Assembly (NCBI RefSeq): GCF_902148845.1
Contig: NW_021941230.1
Coordinates: forward strand, 3,166,411-3,230,410
DNA length: 64,000 bases
Direction: 5' to 3'
From: Salarias fasciatus
Lineage: Eukaryota; Chordata; Actinopteri; Blenniiformes; Blenniidae
Shown here: piece by piece, positions 43,006-56,341 of the stretch
Position numbering within the stretch: the stretch's first letter is position 1
Layout of the letters: every line of letters begins with the position of its first letter
The notes under the pieces: model-generated
Databases searched by the model: none
Seen by the model: only the letters and a program-made list of their open reading frames with translations
What the model was told of the DNA's origin: nothing
Program-made: the position numbers and the translations under genes

Positions 43006-44515
43006 GGCCCTCATTTATCAAACGGTGGTACGACGGTATATGGGCGTACGCCCGTCGTACGTCCATATGAAAGACGAGTTCGGCACTTATCAATTTGATC
43101 ATGATCGTTTGGAAAGATGAAATCTCACGACAGCTCTGACATCGTGTAGCAAGTTTCAGTCAGTGAGGACTTGCGGTGCAGCGCAGAAAAACCTGGCAGA
43201 GCGTGAAAATAATTATAAAGCACATCTCAAACACGCCATAAAGCACAAGCAGCACACATTCAGTACAGATTAAAAATAAATAAAAAAATAAAATGATGCC
43301 CTTACGGAATTTCTAATAAAATTCTTCCTTGTGGGATTAATAAAGGATTTTTAACTTTCAATAGTCCGCTGGTCCATCCTGCCACGGAGAGGAGGCAGTT
43401 TTAACAGTGTGAAAAGACGCACGCTGCTGCAGAGCAGCTTCAGACGCTCAGATCCAACGGGGGAAATGCTGCTGTTCCTGTCCATCCCCAAAAATGTGTG
43501 TGACTTTATTTAGGCAGTTTTACACAATATTACACTGGCGATAGAGTTACTTTTGATGTGCTTGTGCCACAAGAGGATGTGGGAACCAGCAGAGCCTCCA
43601 CTGGGTCTTGACGGAGGAGACAGGACCTGAAGAACCGCCACTGAAATGTCAATAAACTCTGAAGTTTAGCAAATGATTTATTTAATCAGTGATGTGAAGC
43701 CAGCAGCCCAGAAAATAACATATGAACTAAAGGGAGATTAAATACAGACAGAGAACGTTTAGTCAAACATTTCATTCAGACTTCTATAAATTGTCTTTCA
43801 TTTAAGCAGCACCAGCAGCGGGGGGCACGCGCCGCCCTCGGTGGCCTGAGTCCCGGGTCCACTCGGTCCTGTGTCCCGTTCGGTCTGAGGTCATTCTCGG
43901 CACCGGGTCCGGTGCTGGGTGTGTGTGTCTCGGTGGGACCGTCCCCGCTGTGTGGGGGAGACCTGGCGGCAGTGTGCTGCTGTCTGACTCTGAGACATCA
44001 TGAAACAAAACAATAAAACTCTAAGATGTATAACGTGAGTCAGCCTCATTATTTGTAAAATCAGGGTTAAATTAAATGACCGGATCTATAATCTGTTCAG
44101 ACCTCAGCTGGTGTCTGTTCGTCCAGGTGACGCTGCTCACCACTGCTGCTTCCTCCAGACAGCGATTTTCCCTTTAATTTCAGTTTTTATTCTTCCAAAG
44201 AGCTCCTCCTGATTTACCTCCACCTCAGACCTGAGACGATCCATTCCCAGCACCCAAAACTTTCTTTTTTAGCCAAAATCGCTCCTTTTCCGTGTTTGAC
44301 CTCAGTGGGTGGGGCTTCAGAACTGTGAATATTTCAGGGCGTAACATTGTTAATGACGATCAAATCCAGCCACCATATTTATCAACACCCGATCATTCAA
44401 ACGCTGAGATTGGCAAGGTACGGAAGTTTCTGTCATGCCACGCGAGCCCCGTCGTACGATGAGCTCACTGCTCAGATATACACCCGTTTGAAAGATGGAT
44501 TGATAAATGAGGGCC
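43006..44515. mobile_element. non-autonomous TIR element, GGCCCTCATTTATCAA ends
   Basis: The ends are GGCCCTCATTTATCAA on the left and its inverse on the right, with flanking AGC / AGT (possible 3 bp target duplication, PIF/Harbinger-like). The left arm (around 8405) is an empty site: GGAAACACTGTTTGATG there, split by the element here. Sub-terminal TACGAC/GTCGTA motifs are present near both ends. No transposase frame. Confidence 0.8.
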
Positions 44516-45515
44516 AGTGTGTTTGAGGAAGTGACTTTGAGGAGCAGCATCAGTTTCTTCATCATCTAATCATCTCTGTGCAGCTCCAGAAGGATTTTTA
44601 CAGATGTTACAGATGTTTGTGATTCTCAGTGGACCACACTGAGTGCAAGAAGTGTCTCAATGTTGATATTATTATAATTTCAACAAATCATAGATCTTAT
44701 CCTAAATGCAATCATCATCATATTTAACTTTAATGATGATGTTTTCCAAATCAACCCCTCTGGACCTGGAAGGGATTCTCCTGTAATTCCAAATGGACTC
44801 ATTATTAAAGATCTGCAGAGGAACACACAGCTGACCCCTGAGCGTGACCCTTGACCCCCAGCTGTGGTCTGGGTGGAAGCTGGAAATGTAAATCTCTGCT
44901 GTGCTTCAGTCTGCTGCAGTCTGGAGGAACAGGAAGCTGGTTGGAGCAAAATGACTGGAGAGAAAAGAATCTTTCCCAGAAGATCTCTGAGCTCCAACAC
45001 TGATGGATCAACAGTTTCTGGAGCTCAGCTCATCTCGCCAATCTACAAAGTGTTTATTAAGTTGGAGAAGTATTAAAATTAAGTTTAAAGGTTCTTCTGA
45101 AGAACGCTGAAGTTCTTTACGCTCCAGAACACTCAAAATGTTTTCTCACCTCAGTCTCCGGTGTTGTGCTGAGTTCTGCCTGCTCTCAGAGATCTGCTGC
45201 AGGTTTCAGGACCAGTGGAAACTCCATGAGACCAGACTTTATGTGGAGTTTATCAGGAACTACTAAACACCCAGAGTTCACAGTGAAAACCTGGATTTCT
45301 CAGCATTAGAATTCTCATTTTACTGGAGCTTCATCTGAAACAGAACTTTTACTGTTGCTGATCAGTGTGTTTCCACAGACCGCCCAGATTCGCTTCTCCT
45401 GGTTTCTGCATGCAGATCTGGGTGTGCAGACTTTACTGGACACAACACTGTTCTCCCTCCATCTCTTCTGACTGAGTTAGAGTCTCCCTCCAGTGGAAGC
45501 ACAGAGATCCAGCAG

Positions 45516-45516
<1 letters not shown>

Positions 45517-45574
<58 letters not shown>

Positions 45575-45575
45575 C

Positions 45576-45642
<67 letters not shown>
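45517..45642 (+). repeat. (TATC)n microsatellite
   Basis: About 31 units with one interruption (CTACTTATC near 45570). Confidence 0.98.
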
Positions 45643-45643
<1 letters not shown>

Positions 45644-46271
45644 TTAACCATTATGTTCCTCTAAAGCTATTGTAAACACACATGTATCAGAACTTGAGCT
45701 GTCAGGGTTGATGCATTAATCACGATCAGATTAATTCAGAACACATTAAATATTTGAATTGCATTTTAATCACAAGGATTTTTGTCCCTTCTAGTCAACT
45801 GTAGGTGATTGTTTTATTTCTTGTAAATCTAGATGTAAAAGAACCATTGTAGTGACTTACTTTGTCGCTGATGGCCACTCCTCCTCTCAGCTTGCTGTGC
45901 TGATCATTCAACCAAGCCTGTGTGACCATCTGTTGGCTTCTCCTCATTAGTCTGTCAGACATAATTTATTTATTTTTATTTTTATTGTGTTTAAATGAGG
46001 TAGTTTTGTCATTAAAAAGAGCTTTTAGAGTTTTCTCATTACAGTTCTCAGTAACAACAGTCCAGCTTGGTGGTCTGTCCAGACAAATGTCCAATCCTCC
46101 CATTGTTAACAGTGAACCCAGAGCCTTCCACCAATACACACCTACAGCAACCAGACACACAACACAATCACAGCTTTGACAGTGAATGATGAAGATCTGC
46201 TTCTCAGGAGTTTTCCTCACTGACTTTATGATCTGATTCAGTTAAAGAAGAAATCCAGTAGTACAAAGACA

Positions 46272-46343
46272 GGGGATGTAGCTCAGTGGTAGAGCACATG
46301 CTTAGCATGTATGAGGTCCTGGGATCGATCCCCAGCATCTCCA
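46272..46343 (+). tRNA. tRNA-Ala (AGC)
   Basis: 72 nt, loop TTAGCAT, paired acceptor GGGGATG/CATCTCC plus A. The T loop is ATCGATC, so the first T of the B-box TTC is changed, as in the left-arm copy (7478-7549). D arm is normal. Confidence 0.82.
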
Positions 46344-46507
46344 AGCTTTATGTCAGTGTATGACTGAAAAACATCAGCAGAGGAACTCACTCCAGCTCAG
46401 CATCAACTCTTCCAGCTCTCCACTGACAGTCATTCAGCAGCAGAGCTCTGGAGAAGATCAGTCTTCATTCTGGTTCTCAGGAAGCATGAACCCAGGTCAA
46501 CAATGAC

Positions 46508-46583
46508 TTCAGTCTGGACACTGGGGGACAGTCCCCCCACAGCCTTCAGTCTGGACACTGGGGGACAGTCCACCCACAGCCGG
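46508..46583 (-). repeat. 37 bp minisatellite, 2 copies
   Basis: Reverse counterpart of 6787-6967 with only two units. One side joins directly to sequence that lies 300 bp further on in the left arm. Confidence 0.9.
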
Positions 46584-48849
46584 TCTTCACCCAGCAGCAA
46601 ATTGTTAATGATCTCTGGAGCTCTGCAGATACAGAGGCCTGGAAAATGACACAGGTTTAGTGATGGTGGCTAAAAACTTCCTCATCACAATGTAAAGACT
46701 CCTGAGGACACTTTAAAACAGCTCCAAAAGAGGACTGGAGCGGGACTTTAAAGAGCTTTCAGGCCTCGGCTTCATTCATTTTCTTTAAAGAGGATATTTC
46801 TGTCTGGGCTGAACTCGCCATTAGATCAGGCAGTTGTAAAGTTTCTTCTTCCCCCAACCTCTCAGTATGAACAGTGACCAGGTGGGGGCAGCATTCCGCT
46901 GATCCAGCGTCCAGCCTGCCGGAAGTCAGTAGAAGAAGAAGCTGCAGCTGCAGTTGATGCCAGTCCTGGTCTGACACGTGCTGGTCCAACAAGGATCCAG
47001 ACTCAGTAAAGGTCCAACTCTTTAAACTTTGTGTTCAGTGCGGTTAAAGTGAGTTTTCCAGGAAGCTCCGGATTGATTCCTGTCGGTTTTTAACATCTGC
47101 TTTTAGCAGCAGCAGAGACGCTACAGGAAGTGGGGCACCAGTTAACACGGAGACCAGTTAATCCGAAACACCCGCGAGCAGCGTCCTGCTGCCAGAGGAA
47201 GAAAGTGAAGCTCTTGGATTGGAGGAGAAAATAAGTCCTGATAAGGTGGAAATATTGCTGGAAGCTGCTGGAGAAGCTGAACCACAGCCACGGAGCTGCA
47301 GCTCCTTCAAAGCCACGTTTCTGGAGGATTTCCGGTGAGCTAGCTGCATGCTAACAGCTAATTAGCACGTGTTGACCTTGAGAATGAAAGCAGTGAGCTG
47401 GTGAAGCTGTTTCCAGCCTTAAATCAGGCTGCAGGGAGTTTAAAGTGAAGCAGTGTTGTATATTTAGTGTGTTGATGCTGCTGCTGGCCTCAGTAAACTG
47501 CTTTATCAGGATCTACAGACTAGATTCAGTCAGGATGAAGAGAAATGTGAAGAAATGCTGTTAAAATGTGAAATGGTTTGATATGAGCTTCATATGTTGG
47601 TGTGGAGAGAAATGTGAGAGTGAATCAGTAGATGTGGAGCAGGGAGTGAATCTTGTTGAGACTGTTCCTCCAGTCAGTCTTGCTCTTCATCATCATCCTC
47701 CTCTCCTCAGGCCCTGGATCTCCACTGCCTCCATCCTGGTCTTCATGTCCTCCAGCCCCTTGGTCTCCTCCGTCCTGCTGGGATCCAGGGTGCTGGTAGG
47801 AACTTGATGCTCTCACCAACTGTTCAGATCAGCCTCCTCAATAGAAAGAGCGTCCAGGAGGAAGCAGGGAGTCTCTACCTGGTTCCTGTCTTCTTCTGAT
47901 CAGCAGCTCTCATTTTGTCTGGAGGATCAGGTCTGGGTCCTCTGTCCATATCAGAGCTCTGTGGGTTTTGTAGAGTTGAGAGTGAATCCAGCCCCGGCTG
48001 AGCTTCTAGTGCTTCTAGAGGAAAGCAGCAGCTTTGTTCAGGGCCAGAGTCCTGGTGGAAATGAAGTCTGGCTGCTCAGCTGCTGTGAAGTCAAAGCTTT
48101 GATGAGCTTTCAGTCATACAGAACAATTCCCATCCTGGAAAACCAAACTCAAAGAGCTTCAAGTCCTCTTTCCATCAATGAAAGCAGGATTTTAGTGGAA
48201 ACCTTCACTCATGTTTTAGTGTGTCAAACAGAAGAGTGTTGAGAGAAGTGAGCGGAGATCCCTCCTCACCCTGTTCTTCCAGATGCAGTTCACTCATCCT
48301 GCATCAGAGCTACTAGATCCAGGAGCCTCTTCTTCTGGAGGAACTTTTGATTTAGTTCTCAGTCAAAACACAGTGAGACATTTCAGCTGAGAACAAGTTG
48401 AACAAAGGTAAATCCTTCAGCAGATCCTTTGCAGGTGATGATCAGCAGCTCTTTGGCTTTTACTCTACAGCTGTCTTGTAGTTTTCTTCTCTGAAAGGTT
48501 TTTCTTCCAAAAAGCAGCTGATCAACATGTTGAGGAGACAAAACTCTGCTCTGAAGGCACAGTGTCTCCTGGTGCTGAATCCAGGCTCAGAGGGTCCACT
48601 GGGACCAGGTTTAGCCAGGAGGGAGACTCAGTCCTCACACTGATCAGCTGATTGTTCATGAACTCATTCACTGCTCTCTAACACTGAATCACACACTTCC
48701 CACAGAAGGGAAACACACACCTGGTCCAGGGTTTGAACCTGAGACGCCGTCACCAGGTCAGGCTGATCAGTAGAAGAGTGAAGAGGTGGTTCTCAAGCTG
48801 TGGCTCTGGGCCCTTCTGCAGGTCATTAAAACAAATGTCAGTATTTTAA

Positions 48850-49720
48850 TAATAAAGCAGCAGCTGATCTGTTTGTTCTTCATGAACAACAGTGTTTCTA
48901 CCACAGATACTGAAGCAGAATGTGATCTTAGTGTCTGGTCCCACAGCTCTCAGCCTCGTGTTGGACACTCTGGAAAGTTGATCTCTCTCCTCATCACTGA
49001 GGAACGGCAGCTTCTTGAAGCTGGTGTCTGAGGCAGAGGCTCTCTGCAGGACATATGGCTGCTGGAGCTCCTGGGACATGGTCTGCTTCATCTCTCTGAC
49101 TGAACCGGAGTCTTCCTCTGAGATCATGCAGCGCTCCAATCACTGAGCTGTGAGAGGAGCAGTCATAGACACTGTGGCTGCTCTTCCTCACATGATGGTC
49201 GTGGCTCTTTCCACTGGTCCAGGAGTTGAACCAAGTCTTCAGCTGCTGATGTCTTCTTCACATCGTCTGTCTGGAGGGATTTTATCTGGCGGTCCAGAGG
49301 ATGTAGCAGCTGGAGAAAGCCGTCATTCTGGACGACACTGTGAGCTCTCATATCTTTACAGATGAAATCTGAAACGGCGTCTGTTCTCCTCACCGCTCTT
49401 TCTGAGGCTCTGCTCAGTGTTTCTGGAGAGAAACTGGTTAAAGCTGGCGTGACGTCGGAGCCAGCATGGGGGTCGAGTCCCTGCTGCTGCTTCAGTTTGT
49501 TGTTTCCCGAGTATTTTAACTCCCACTGGCTCTGTTTGCTGACGACTGAGTTTTGTCTTTGAAGCCGTCTTTCCTTCCAAATCCCAAATATTTCCTCACC
49601 GCCGCTTTCTCTAACATCCTCCTCATTTGTGTGGACTCGGGGTTGGAGCAGGGCCCCCAGACTGCAGCTGCTGCTCAGAGCCTTGTAGCAGAGCAGCACA
49701 CTGCTCCACCGGGTCGCCAC
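48850..49720 (-). pseudogene. ZBED-type hAT transposase pseudogene
   Basis: Minus strand. The first part (49163-49720) has a BED-finger-like stretch (SQWELKYSGNN) and then AVSDFICKDMRAHSVVQNDG, a segment typical of ZBED/hAT transposases. A second piece (48846-49139) has VLQRASASDTSFKKLPFLSD EERDQL, the pre-dimerisation motif (compare ALDPRFKxLPFL). A stop and a frame change lie between, and most of the core is gone. No TIRs found; a decayed host ZBED gene is also possible. Confidence 0.65.
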
Positions 49721-49984
49721 ATGGTAGAGAGCTGCTGGTTCTTCAGCTTCTCTTTGAGGACACTGCTGGCTGTGGTCCTGATGCCATGTGCTTCACTCTC
49801 CCAGGAGGCGTGTGACCATCAGGAGCTTCAGACCGGCTGCTGAGGCCAGGTGGACCGTGTGTGTGAAGCAGCAGGTGTGTGTTGAGCTGCTCTAGATAAT
49901 TTAGATATGTGTGTATGAACAAACCCATTAGCAGCTCAGCAGTGTGTGTGTGTGGCTGGTTGGAAGCAGTGAAGGATAGGCTCC

Positions 49985-51520
49985 CAGTGTTTCCCCTAGG
50001 TTGAGAATTTACTTGTGGTGGTGGGCCGGGCGGTGTAGGAGGACGTTGCGGTCTTTGATAAGTGCATTCACAATAACCTAGTCAAACTGGTTTATGAACC
50101 ATGTATTATTTATTCTAGATACATCTTAAGCCTGCTTTAACATAAACAGAACCAAAAAGAAAAGCGAAATAAAAAAAATGAAGGAAAAATAGCCATTTAA
50201 AGCCACTTGCAAAGCTAGTTGCAAAGCTGACAGTTTGTGTCAGAGCAGTGTATTTTTCTTGGTTTAGTAAAAAAGATCTCCAATGCCTTTCAGTACGGAA
50301 AGGATCGGGGCTCAGGTCCATTTATGCTGATGCGCATGCATGCAGCAAGATGCTCCGCTTGCAGCCTGTTCCTCAGTTCAGTTTTGATCTAAAAGAGAAA
50401 AAAAACTTGCATAACCATAATGCAAAAGAGCACAAGAAAATTAACTGAAATTATTCACATTGTGCTCTTATGCATTATGGTTTAAATCACTTACTAGAGC
50501 TGGGCGAAATCAATATCACGATAATATTAAGCAGTTCACCTCGATAACGATAAATGGACGATAATTATCTACTTGGGGGGGCATTTAATCACAGCTTTTT
50601 ATTGTACTGGTTTAAATTTATGACAGTTTACTGTGGGCTCAGGTGGTGCAAACATTATTATTATTTTATTTCTCATTAAATGGGGTCAATTTTCTTGAAA
50701 TGCTATTACATTTATCAAGATTAGGGTACAAAACATATCTATGTATCCTAACTTTCACAGCAACAGACGTCCAAATCCGACAGAACTCTGCTGATAATGT
50801 AAATGTCTTCTCTGTGGGCTTTAGGGAAAATCCGATGACTGGAAGACTATAGAAAATTATTAATGTTACGTGGTTCCAGATGTTTCCAGTGTGATGTGGT
50901 GTTTTGAGCAGCTGAGAATGGAACACAACTGGACGTCTACCTGTCCCTGAATTACAAATGAGCCCAACTTATTTGTTTACAATCTACTTCTCAGTTTCCT
51001 GTCCACACAGCATCGCTTCAGGAAATATCTACATCCACGCAACACAACAAGGACTCAAAACGATGTAGTTCACCCGCCAGGCCTTCAGATGGCGCCTTCA
51101 CTCTGACACAGCAACTCCAAAATAGAGAAGAAGACACGGAGCAGGACTCGGAGCTGTACATGCAGCGTGATATAAACAAACACAACACCAGAACATATGG
51201 CCTGTTCAATAAAACAGCATGAGGAGCTTCTGCAGGAAAAATCAGCCAATCGAGCTGATTATAAGTTTTACTGTCCGGGACGGTCGACCAGCATTAATCT
51301 GCAGCCTGCAGGCTGTTAGCCTGTAGCCGGTAGCGGCTAAACTAGCATGCTTCCATGCTATGTGTCCAGAGATCAGAGGACACGGGGGTGCGCGAGCCTG
51401 ACACCCAGTGTGAGAGACAGACCGCGCGTTTTTTTGTTTTTTTTTTCATTCATCTTCTTGGGCGGGTGTCAATCTACTTGGGCGGCCCGCCCAAGTAAAG
51501 TGTATGTAGGGGAAACTCTG
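49985..51520. mobile_element. TIR element, CAGTGTTTCCCC ends
   Basis: The ends are CAGTGTTTCCCCTAG and, reversed, CAGAGTTTCCCCTAC. GGCTCC directly flanks both sides (49979-49984 and 51521-51526), a 6 bp target duplication. Sub-terminal sequence is also inverted (ACTTG..GGGCCGGGCGG / CTACTTGGGCGGCCCG). The end sequence resembles hAT, whose duplication is normally 8 bp. No transposase; another hAT end lies inside (50495). Confidence 0.75.
50495..50575 (+). mobile_element. hAT-type end fragment
   Basis: TAGAGCTGGGCGAAATCAAT followed by ATCACGATAAT repeats. No opposite end seen within the host element, so it is a broken nested insertion. Confidence 0.5.
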
Positions 51521-52017
51521 GGCTCCGCCCCTCTGACCCCGTGTTGTGTGTGAGCAGGTTCAGAGTGAAAGGCCGGTGTTTCCCACAGTTCCTGTCTCAG
51601 ACTGGAGGACTTGTGTAGGTGTGTGTCCTGCTGAGGAGGTTGTTTCCTGCTCTGCTGACTGGCTGAGGGCTGTTAGTCCATTGGGAACCATCTTCCTGCA
51701 GGTTCCAGCAATGAGGGCCACTAATGTCCACATGGAGCCTTTTGTTGTTTCAGTTAGTTGTTTTTGTGCAGCAGGTGGTTGGAGCTGTTGCTCGGGGGCA
51801 CTCCAGAACTGTCCAGGTGGCTGTTAGCTGGCTAAGAGTCAACCGGGTTCCTGGGCTCGGTGCTTAATCCATCCCGCCACCAGCCTGCATGAAGACCAGG
51901 CTGAGAGAGTCGGAGAGTATTGGTTCAGCAGGCAGCAGAGGATTATGGGCCATATTAAAGCAGCTCTCATCTGGTCGGCAGAGTGGAAAACCTCTTGGTC
52001 TTTGACTCTGATATATA

Positions 52018-52957
52018 CGAGGGGGTACCCAAAAAAAAATGGAATTTGGTCAGAAAACAATAATAATAATGAGTTCCGACTTCTGGCCATCAGATGTGCT
52101 ACAGGTAAGCCTCATGCACATCTGTGAGAAATTTGAGCTCTGAGAGTTACACTGACGCCTGTCAGGCGCTATTTATAGCAACAGAGTGCAGAGGCGGTCT
52201 GCGATTTTTTCCAAAATGGCGACATTGACTGGGACGCCAGAGCAGCGCGTAAACATTAAATTCTGCTTTTTGCTGGGAAAAAACAGCAGCAGAAACACTC
52301 AGCTTGTTGCAGCAAGCCTACAAGGATGATGCTCTGGGGAAGAATCAGGTCCATGAGTGGTTCGGGTGGTTTAAAAAGGGCCAGATGTCGGCGTGTCAGG
52401 TCCGCTCAGCCGTGAAAACAATGCTGAGCTGCTTCTCCACTGTCCAGGGTCTCGTCCACAGCGAGTTTGTCCCTCCAGGTCAGACTGTAAACCAGGACTA
52501 CTACATGGAAGTCCTCTGACGGCTCCGTGAGGATGTGAGGAGGAAGCAGAGCGCAGTGGCGGAGAGGAGCCCGGTTGATCCACCACCACAGAGCGCCAGC
52601 GGACACGGCGCTGCGCCTCACGCAGTTTCTGGAGAAGAATGAGATGAATCTCCTCTCCAATCCGCCTTATTCGCCAGATGTAGCCTCGAATGACTTTTTC
52701 TTGTTCCCCAAGTTGAAGAAAGAGCTGAAGGGACAGCGGTTTGCAGATGTGGAGGAGGTGACAGAAAAATCGCAGCCGGCAAAAAACGGCACTTTTACGC
52801 GCAGGTCTGACGACGCATTGGTGAAGTGGGAGACACGGCTGGAGCGCTGCATTAATGCAGATGGGGATTATTTTGAAGCTGACGGTGGTGTTTTATTTTG
52901 AAGTGTCAGAAATAAAAAGTTATAATCAAATTCTGTTTTTTTTTGGGTACACCCTCG
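52018..52957 (+). mobile_element. mariner element, internally deleted
   Basis: The ends are CGAGGGGGTACCCAAAAAAA and (reversed) CGAGGGTGTACCCAAAAAAA, each flanked by TA. The remaining transposase text has KNQVHEWFGWFKKGQ (DNA-binding part), VQGLVHSEFVPPGQTVNQDYY and PYSPDVASNDFFLFPKLKKEL (catalytic part; the third D of DD34D is in PYSPD), then WETRLERCINADGDYF at the C terminus. At 940 bp it lacks about 350 bp of a normal mariner, mostly between the DNA-binding and first catalytic regions, and it has stops. Confidence 0.85.
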
Positions 52958-52959
52958 TA

Positions 52960-54138
52960 TATTCTTAAACAACATAGAAGTCGCCCACGCCTGTTTGAAC
53001 CGGTGTAGTGGAGAAAAAGGTTTAAGAATTAATTTGCTAGAAATAAGAGATAACATATTCTTTCAGAAAAAGGGAAAAAAAAGCATTTCCTTATTTTTTC
53101 TTTTGCTGGAAACCCTAAAAAAGTATTTCAACTGTTCTGGGTACTTACCTGAGACACATTTCAAGATGTAAAAATCTTATTTCAGCAGCGAAACTTTTCT
53201 CTGATGTCAACAGCAATAAAACCTCCAACAAGCTCCAGTGAAAAGAGAAACAGGTGGATCACTGCTCAGAAAGAGATTTCTGTTATGCAGAAACAGAAAT
53301 CAGAGCTCAGAGAACAACAAGGGTCTTCTGAGTGTTTTAAACAACATAATCAGAGCGTTCAGCCGTTCCTGTTTCCACTGAGCTCATGTGAAAATACAGA
53401 GAGGCTCACAGTGAAGGAACAGTCCAGAACATTTAGTGTTTTGTTTTCCTTCAGTCCTCTTCATCCTCCATGTTTCTTGAAGAGCTGATCTTTCCTGGTT
53501 TTCTTTCAGTCATTATCAGGATGACTTTTTTTCTGAAGTTTGTGTGGAAATGTTCATTTTCACTTCAGCATTTTCTGTGTGAGAGCTCAGAGCAGGAGGT
53601 CAGGAGACAGGGCAAAGGATTATGGGACATTGCTTCCCAGGACTTCATTTCCACATTTCTCAACATTCTTCAGCATATTTCTGTAGTTTAAACATGAACA
53701 GTAGTTTTCCAGCCCTTCCTGGTTGCTTCTCGTCCAGCATGTGTTCCTGTGAGACTCCATGAGAGAAAGACTGTTCTGTTCACCACAGCCTCTGTTCTCA
53801 CACTGACTGAAGACTGGCCCAGAACACACACACTTCTGAGTTATGGCTGAAATACTGGTTTAGGAACATCTGCAGTCCTGAGTTCATCTGGAATAAAGTT
53901 CTGTTCCTGTTGAAAACATCAGCAAGCATGTTTTAGTCCCAAACAGAGGATGAGGTTATTCTGCTGCTGGACTCATTTCAAGATCATCAACTGATATCAA
54001 GACTCAGTGGAACTGAACTGAACTGTGCTGATACTGAGGAGATCTGACTAAACTTACTGATGGATTTCCTGATTGTAAACCTGGATTTGTCAGAAAAAAG
54101 ACACTACTTTTATTAAAATGAGAACAACTTCCTTATAT
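52960..54138. other. gap without recognised genes
   Basis: Ordinary AT-rich sequence; no feature recognised. Confidence 0.4.
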
Positions 54139-54140
54139 TT

Positions 54141-54617
54141 AGGGTGCTTTCACACCTACAGCGTTTGGTCCGCTTGAAGCGGACTGGAGTCCACAACTCC
54201 TGCAGGTTCGGTTCGTTTGCGCTGGTGTGAAAGTGGACCAGTTCGTTTTGGTCCGGGACAAAGAACCGTACCGAGACCTCCTCGAGGAGGCGGTCTTGGT
54301 GCGTTTCCAAGCGGATTCCAGTGTGGTTCGCTGCTGGTGTGAACATTAACCGGCCTCGGTCCTGCCCACTCTGTTGTGGTGAAGGCTTTTTGGTCGGCGG
54401 AAGCTTCCGTAGCAACACATGCTGGCCAATCAGGGTTCACTTCCATCACCCAAGACACACTACTGTGTGACCAACGCCACCAAGGGGCTGGAGGGTCATA
54501 GTGGATAGTTTGTCTGCAAAAACATGTTGTGTGAATGCGAACCGAACCAGTTGACAGCTGCAACATTTATGTCCGAACAGAACCGCTCTAGACTAGTAGA
54601 TGTGAAAGCACCCTCAG
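54141..54617. mobile_element. MITE, GGGTGCTTTCACA ends
   Basis: Left end AGGGTGCTTTCACACCTAC, right end its inverse with one change (GTAGATGTGAAAGCACCCT). Flanking TTA / TCA as for the element at 2315, whose end (GGTGCATTCACACC) is similar; both may be one PIF/Harbinger-like group. The interior contains GGTCCGCTTGAAGCGGACT and other short palindromes. No coding. Confidence 0.7.
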
Positions 54618-54754
54618 TATTTCTCTCTTATTACTGGCCAGTTTAAAGTCTGATTTCAAGTATTTTTCTCTCTATAAACCAGCATGATTCATGTTTTTTT
54701 CTTATCTGTTTCTTGGTTTAAAATCTTTATTCTAGATTTCTGATCAAGTAAAAC

Positions 54755-56030
<1,276 letters not shown>

Positions 56031-56039
56031 TGCAATGTT

Positions 56040-56341
56040 GAAAAAGAAGAAAGATCAGTGGACGAACTCAGAAAGAACTCAGTGATCATGACAGTTTCCA
56101 GTTTTCCTCATCTTTACTGAACACACTGAGGCTGGATGTTTTATGGATATTTCAGATTGTTAGGTGATTATTGATCAGCATGATTGTTAGGATCAGATCA
56201 GTTACATGTTTACACAGTATCTGTTTTGAAAAACACTTTCATTTCAATCCTCTCTACAGGATGAATCAGTATTGATCAGTGATGGACTCAGACACTTTGA
56301 CATTACCAAGACCACCGAGCCAGACCACTACCACTATCAGC
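56040..56341 (+). repeat. tandem duplicate of 58290-58610, first copy
   Basis: Shares with 58290-58610: AACTCAGTGATCATGACAGT, GAGGCTGGATGTTT, GATCAGTTACATGTTTACAC and, after the inserted hAT, CTGTTTGACTCAGAGGCTG. The later copy has no insertion. Confidence 0.75.

Larger units (their letters stand above)
39641..48690 (-). repeat. right arm of large inverted duplication
   Basis: Reverse-complement partner of 1861-10943. Present only here: the TIR element 43006-44515, the GT array, the TATC array and about 1.1 kb around 44800-45960. Missing here: about 3.1 kb around the left-arm nested elements, the 300 bp next to the minisatellite and the tRNA-Asn-like piece. Areas without other entries (44520-45500, 46600-48700) hold only duplicated spacer. 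Confidence 0.85.

Noticed and set aside
45493-45675. 60-codon frame with repeated SIYL
   Set aside because: Translation of the TATC array.
48713-48780. tRNA-like TTCAAACCCTGGACCAGGTG on the minus strand
   Set aside because: Only the T-arm end is suggestive; no anticodon or D arm can be folded.
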